Shown: positions 60,909 to 64,000 of the stretch, in pieces
Layout of the letters: each line of letters starts with the position of its first letter
How positions within the stretch are numbered: the stretch's first letter is position 1
Assembly (NCBI GenBank): GCA_964461115.1
Contig: CAYWSX010000001.1
Span: 62,001-126,000 of the forward strand
Direction: 5' to 3'
DNA from: RGIG2134 sp964461115
GTDB taxonomy: Bacteria > Cyanobacteriota > Vampirovibrionia > Gastranaerophilales > Gastranaerophilaceae
DNA: 64,000 nucleotides
The notes under the pieces: generated by a model
Seen by the model: only the letters and a program-made list of their open reading frames with translations
Told to the model about the DNA's origin: nothing
Database searches by the model: none
Position numbers and translations under genes: made by a program

Positions 60909-63026
60909 ATGACTGAAGTATCAAAAATTCAGTATACGCTTAAATATGATGAGAAGAAAAAAACCGCTACTCTTGTGAAAAAAGACGGCGACAAAGAATC
61001 TTCTATCACTGTTTTTGCTGACGCACGCGAAGCAGGCAAGAAAACGCTTACATCTAAAGAAAAAAGCAATTCCGGCATATTCGACGGGCTTGATAAAGTT
61101 AAATTTTCAGGTTCTGACAAAAAATTCGACTCTGCTGTAGTCGCAACCTTCCTTGAAGAAATCGGCGGAAAAGATATCGATGAAGCAATGGCTGTAAAAG
61201 GTCTTAAAACAGATAAAGGCAAAATGTTCGACGTAACAGAACTGGAAGACGGCGGCTCAATTAAAGATGTCAAAAACGTAAAAGCTTTATACGCTGCGGC
61301 AACAAAGGCAGACCCAAAAAGAGAGCCGGCAGAGTCATCTGACAGAAGAGGAGCTTCTGATTCCTCATATTACCTGCCAAATTCCTATAAATACAAAAAC
61401 GCGCCTAAATCTATGGAACTTCTACAGGCTTTGAACATGAAAGCAAATGCCCTCAAAATGCTTGGCAGTATTGTTCAAATGTCTCAAGGGGTAATGCCTT
61501 CAGGAATGCCGGACTTATTTGGAAATGCACTCGGAGGAGGCGTCGCACTTGGATTTGCGTCGAATAACTTCCTTACTGCAGCTTCAATGACACCGCGAAA
61601 CTCCGGCAATGCAATGGTCGGAATGTTTGAGCAAATGATTGGCATGAATCTGGATGAAGCAATGGGCGAAGTCGACTCATTATATAAGGCATTTAACAAA
61701 CAACTCAAAAAAGAAGGCAGAACAATCGAAGACCTTCAATATCCGGGAGTTACACTAGACAGACGCGGGCGCATTGTCGACGGTCTCGACAAAAACCACC
61801 GCATAATTAATGTTGACGATGAAGATGAGACAGAAGAAACATCAAGCAACAACGAAAGAATAACTGTAAACACTGAAGAAACAACATCAGAAGCAACTTC
61901 CACATCCGGAAGCAACGAAGCTGAAAGAACTGATAATGAAAATGACTTGCAGGCAGATACTCTTGATACCTTCAAAGGTTGCCTGAATGAAAATGAGAAA
62001 AAGAAATTAGGCTTCGATGATATAGACAAAAAATTGGAAAAAATCTATGCAGCAGACGACAATGAGGCAAATAACGCAATAAAAACTCAACTTACAAAAG
62101 CAATCAAAGAAGTTAACAAGCTTAAAGAAGACATCGACTCAGAAGATAGCTTTAGCAAGAAAGCTCAATTGAAAGCCAAAGTCGCAAAACAACTTGATGA
62201 AATTAAGAACATCTTGAAACAAAATGCAACTGCAAGCAGCACCGGTAATGCAGCCGCTGCAACTCCTCAAGCAGAAGACAATGAGATATCAAAAGATGAT
62301 TTCAAAACAGACAAGATAACTGAGCGTATGGAAAAAATCGGCTTCGACAATACGACCGATGAATCAAAAGTAGTTTTGGCACTAATTGCTAAGCTAAAAG
62401 ACCCTGCGAAAGAAAAAGAATTAATTAAAATTCTACAAAAGGCAGACAAAATTGAGGATTCTGACGACGCAAGAAATTCATCTGCGACCGACGCAAAAGA
62501 AAAAATTGCAGAGCAACTAAAAGAATTTATAAAAAACAACGGACATGTTTTGAAAACAAAAGATGAGAAAAATTCTGAAGAGGTCAACAAGGCAAATTCT
62601 AAAGATATAGCCGAAAGTCTTTGTGAAGAAATTACCGATAAAGTCTTTGATAATGATTTGTTCGAAGAAGCTTGCAAAAGAATAAACAAAGATAATATAC
62701 TTGAAGTTTTAGACGAATATGAAAAAGCCGATAAAAATAAAAATGAAGAAGATCTTTGGAAAGCAATACAAGGCGAGTGGATGACCACAGCAACAAAAAA
62801 AGAATGGTATGACTATATTGTAAATGCATTAGAAGGCAAAGCTAAAGACCTTGGCATAAAGCCTGAGCAAGATACAGATTTTGTTGATTTCAAAAATAAA
62901 TATAAGAAAGAATTCAATAAAACCTTCTGGTCTTTTGAAGACACCGATGAAGGAAAAGTCAGAGAAAAATTCTATACAGTACTAAAAAAAGTTAAAGCTG
63001 CGCAAGCAAAACGAGATGGAAAATAA
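60909..63026 (+). CDS. Large acidic protein of unknown function (705 aa)
   Basis: Full-length reading frame with GAGG about 13 bases upstream of the ATG and a terminator after it. The N-terminal 130 residues form a compact-looking beta/alpha domain. Residues 145-280 contain a Met/Gly-rich part (MPSGMPDLFGNALGGGVALG) with amphipathic character. Residues 305-350 are a Glu/Thr/Ser-rich disordered spacer, and the rest is charged helices rich in Lys, Asp and Glu. There are no membrane segments, signal peptide or known motif. The mosaic and size resemble secreted or surface proteins, but this is only suggestive. Confidence 0.7.
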   Translation: MTEVSKIQYTLKYDEKKKTATLVKKDGDKESSITVFADAREAGKKTLTSKEKSNSGIFDGLDKVKFSGSDKKFDSAVVATFLEEIGGKDIDEAMAVKGLKTDKGKMFDVTELEDGGSIKDVKNVKALYAAATKADPKREPAESSDRRGASDSSYYLPNSYKYKNAPKSMELLQALNMKANALKMLGSIVQMSQGVMPSGMPDLFGNALGGGVALGFASNNFLTAASMTPRNSGNAMVGMFEQMIGMNLDEAMGEVDSLYKAFNKQLKKEGRTIEDLQYPGVTLDRRGRIVDGLDKNHRIINVDDEDETEETSSNNERITVNTEETTSEATSTSGSNEAERTDNENDLQADTLDTFKGCLNENEKKKLGFDDIDKKLEKIYAADDNEANNAIKTQLTKAIKEVNKLKEDIDSEDSFSKKAQLKAKVAKQLDEIKNILKQNATASSTGNAAAATPQAEDNEISKDDFKTDKITERMEKIGFDNTTDESKVVLALIAKLKDPAKEKELIKILQKADKIEDSDDARNSSATDAKEKIAEQLKEFIKNNGHVLKTKDEKNSEEVNKANSKDIAESLCEEITDKVFDNDLFEEACKRINKDNILEVLDEYEKADKNKNEEDLWKAIQGEWMTTATKKEWYDYIVNALEGKAKDLGIKPEQDTDFVDFKNKYKKEFNKTFWSFEDTDEGKVREKFYTVLKKVKAAQAKRDGK

Positions 63027-63028
63027 AA

Positions 63029-63054
63029 AAAGACGGAGATTACTCTCCGTCTTT
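63029..63054 (+). terminator. Intrinsic terminator after the 705-aa gene
   Basis: Stem AAAGACGGAGA / TCTCCGTCTTT with a four-base loop, then TTTTC, three bases after the stop codon. Confidence 0.9.
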
Positions 63055-63076
63055 TCATTTTTTCATTTTTCATTTC

Positions 63077-63194
63077 GTCGCCCTGAATTTGTTTCAACCC
63101 AAAACTGTCATTCTGAACCCTTTAGGGTGAAGAATCTTTTTCAGCGCAGTGCCATAAATAGATTCTTCAATCGCTCCGCTCAATCAGAATGACG
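63077..63194. repeat. Dispersed repeats (families B and C)
   Basis: A shortened family B unit at 63077-63100, then a family C inverted pair: GTCATTCTGAACCC at 63107 with GAAGAATCT inside it, and AGATTCTTC...CAGAATGAC to 63192. The layout is like 60575-60699. Confidence 0.7.
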
Positions 63195-63219
63195 GGAAGA
63201 AGGATGACGCGATTATTTT

Positions 63220-64000
63220 CTAGCAGCAGCCGCAGCAGGGAATTTCTGATTTTTTCTGCCCGCTGAAGGCTTTTAATCCCGGATATTTTGCAGCATTACC
63301 AAGTTCTTGCTCAATTCTGATTAATTGATTGTATTTTGCAATCCTGTCAGAACGCGACGCCGAACCCGTCTTGATTTGCCCGCAGTTTGTAGCAACAGCA
63401 AGATCTGCGATGAATGTGTCTTCCGTTTCGCCCGAGCGATGAGAAGAAATAGCCGTATAGCCTGCTTCGTGTGCCATGTTTATTGCCGCAAGCGTTTCTG
63501 TCAACGTACCGATTTGGTTTACTTTGATAAGTATAGAGTTTGCAATATTTCTTTGAATGCCGGTCGCTAATCTCGATGTATTTGTCACAAAAAGGTCATC
63601 GCCTACAAGCTGGCACTTAGAACCTATCCTATCGGTAAGCATTTGCCATCCGTCCCAATCGTTTTCAGCCATGCCGTCTTCAATTGAAATAATCGGGTAT
63701 TTATTTACCCAGCCTTCAAGGAAATCGACCATTTCTGCGCTGGTAAAGCTTTTACCTTCGCCTGCAAGATCGTATTTTCCATCTGCATAGAACTCCGAAG
63801 ACGCAACATCAAGACAAATTTTTATTTGTTCTGTTGTATAGCCTGCTTTATCGATAGCTTCAAGAATTACCTGAATGCCTTCCTCATTAGAATCAAGGTT
63901 TGGCGCAAATCCGCCCTCATCGCCGACAGAAGTCGCAAGCCCCTTGTCATGAAGAACTTTTTTGAGTGTGTGGAAGACTTCTGCGCCCATTCTAATAGCT
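63220..64000 (-). CDS. eno: Enolase (5' part beyond window)
   Basis: The C-terminal ~260 residues of the glycolytic enzyme that makes phosphoenolpyruvate. Seen: VGDEGGFAPNL, the metal ligands in LDVASSEFY, SIEDGMAENDWDGW and LVGDDLFVTN, the catalytic Lys in ILIKVNQIGTLTE, and SHRSGETEDTFIADLAVAT then QIKTGSASRSDRIAKYNQLIRIE split by a gap. The frame is open through position 64000 (AIRMGAEVFHTL), so the gene continues outside. The C-terminus ends in PCCGCC, a cysteine tail that standard enolases lack. Confidence 0.96.
   Translation of the reverse strand, partial: AIRMGAEVFHTLKKVLHDKGLATSVGDEGGFAPNLDSNEEGIQVILEAIDKAGYTTEQIKICLDVASSEFYADGKYDLAGEGKSFTSAEMVDFLEGWVNKYPIISIEDGMAENDWDGWQMLTDRIGSKCQLVGDDLFVTNTSRLATGIQRNIANSILIKVNQIGTLTETLAAINMAHEAGYTAISSHRSGETEDTFIADLAVATNCGQIKTGSASRSDRIAKYNQLIRIEQELGNAAKYPGLKAFSGQKKSEIPCCGCC

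Overview
This window is about 64 kb of a gene-dense, low-GC bacterial chromosome with short intergenic gaps and genes on both strands. The best-supported guess for the source is a non-photosynthetic relative of Cyanobacteria (Vampirovibrionia/'Melainabacteria', Gastranaerophilales-like, gut type). This is inference. It rests on a cyanobacterial-style VKOR-DsbA fusion, a SecA without the C-terminal zinc motif, anaerobic 2-oxoacid:ferredoxin oxidoreductase, glycolytic genes, a flagellar export system, and many lineage-specific small proteins. No rRNA, CRISPR array, transposase or phage module was seen.

Layout. 1-1.3 kb: end of an ABC ATPase, a frameshifted GIY-YIG nuclease between inverted repeats, and a tRNA-Val(GAC). 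1.3-5.7 kb (minus strand): queH, VKOR-DsbA, and korB/korA. 5.8-15 kb: nanE plus a ROK sugar kinase, alaS, a GNAT-like protein, murT (opposite strand), and a small operon ending in tatD and tlyA. 14.6-24.4 kb: small uncharacterised proteins, engB, two TPR proteins, an amidohydrolase-fold protein that has lost its metal ligands, and a large unknown membrane protein. 24.5-33 kb (plus strand): fliP-fliQ-fliR-flhB-flhA, followed by a PilZ protein, a small membrane protein, a histidine kinase and an HD-GYP regulator. This looks like one export/c-di-GMP signalling operon. 33-41.8 kb: pnp, pgk, an unknown repeat protein, a kinase/receiver pair, tpiA and another HD-GYP regulator. 41.8-48.4 kb (minus): secA, an exported glycine-rich protein, rimO and a GT-C glycosyltransferase. 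48.6-56.9 kb (minus): flgC, a lytic transglycosylase, fliE, fliF, a FliG-slot protein, fliH, a second flhA/sctV-type gene and fliI. 57-60.5 kb: two paralogous 'FG-motif' proteins, an alpha/beta-hydrolase-like protein and a degenerate GAF/HD-GYP protein. 60.5-64 kb: repeat-rich spacer, a 705-residue acidic unknown protein, and the 3' part of eno.

How the genes work together. The two flagellar loci together supply an export gate (with two FlhA-type gate proteins), an ATPase, its stator, the MS ring, the FliE adaptor and one rod protein. Switch, motor, hook and filament genes are not in the window. PilZ and HD-GYP proteins suggest c-di-GMP control of this machine. pgk, tpiA and eno sit apart from one another but belong to the same glycolytic route. 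NanE/ROK feed amino sugars into it, and KorAB links 2-oxoacids to ferredoxin.

Most notable signals: (i) a short N-terminal motif ending in Phe-Gly in three otherwise different proteins encoded beside flagellar export genes; (ii) two distinct FlhA/SctV export gates; (iii) three proteins keeping an enzyme fold but lacking catalytic residues (amidohydrolase, HD-GYP, alpha/beta hydrolase); (iv) several genes whose -10 box lies 6-7 bases before the start codon, suggesting leaderless mRNAs; (v) several families of dispersed palindromic repeats, one pair bracketing the broken GIY-YIG gene.
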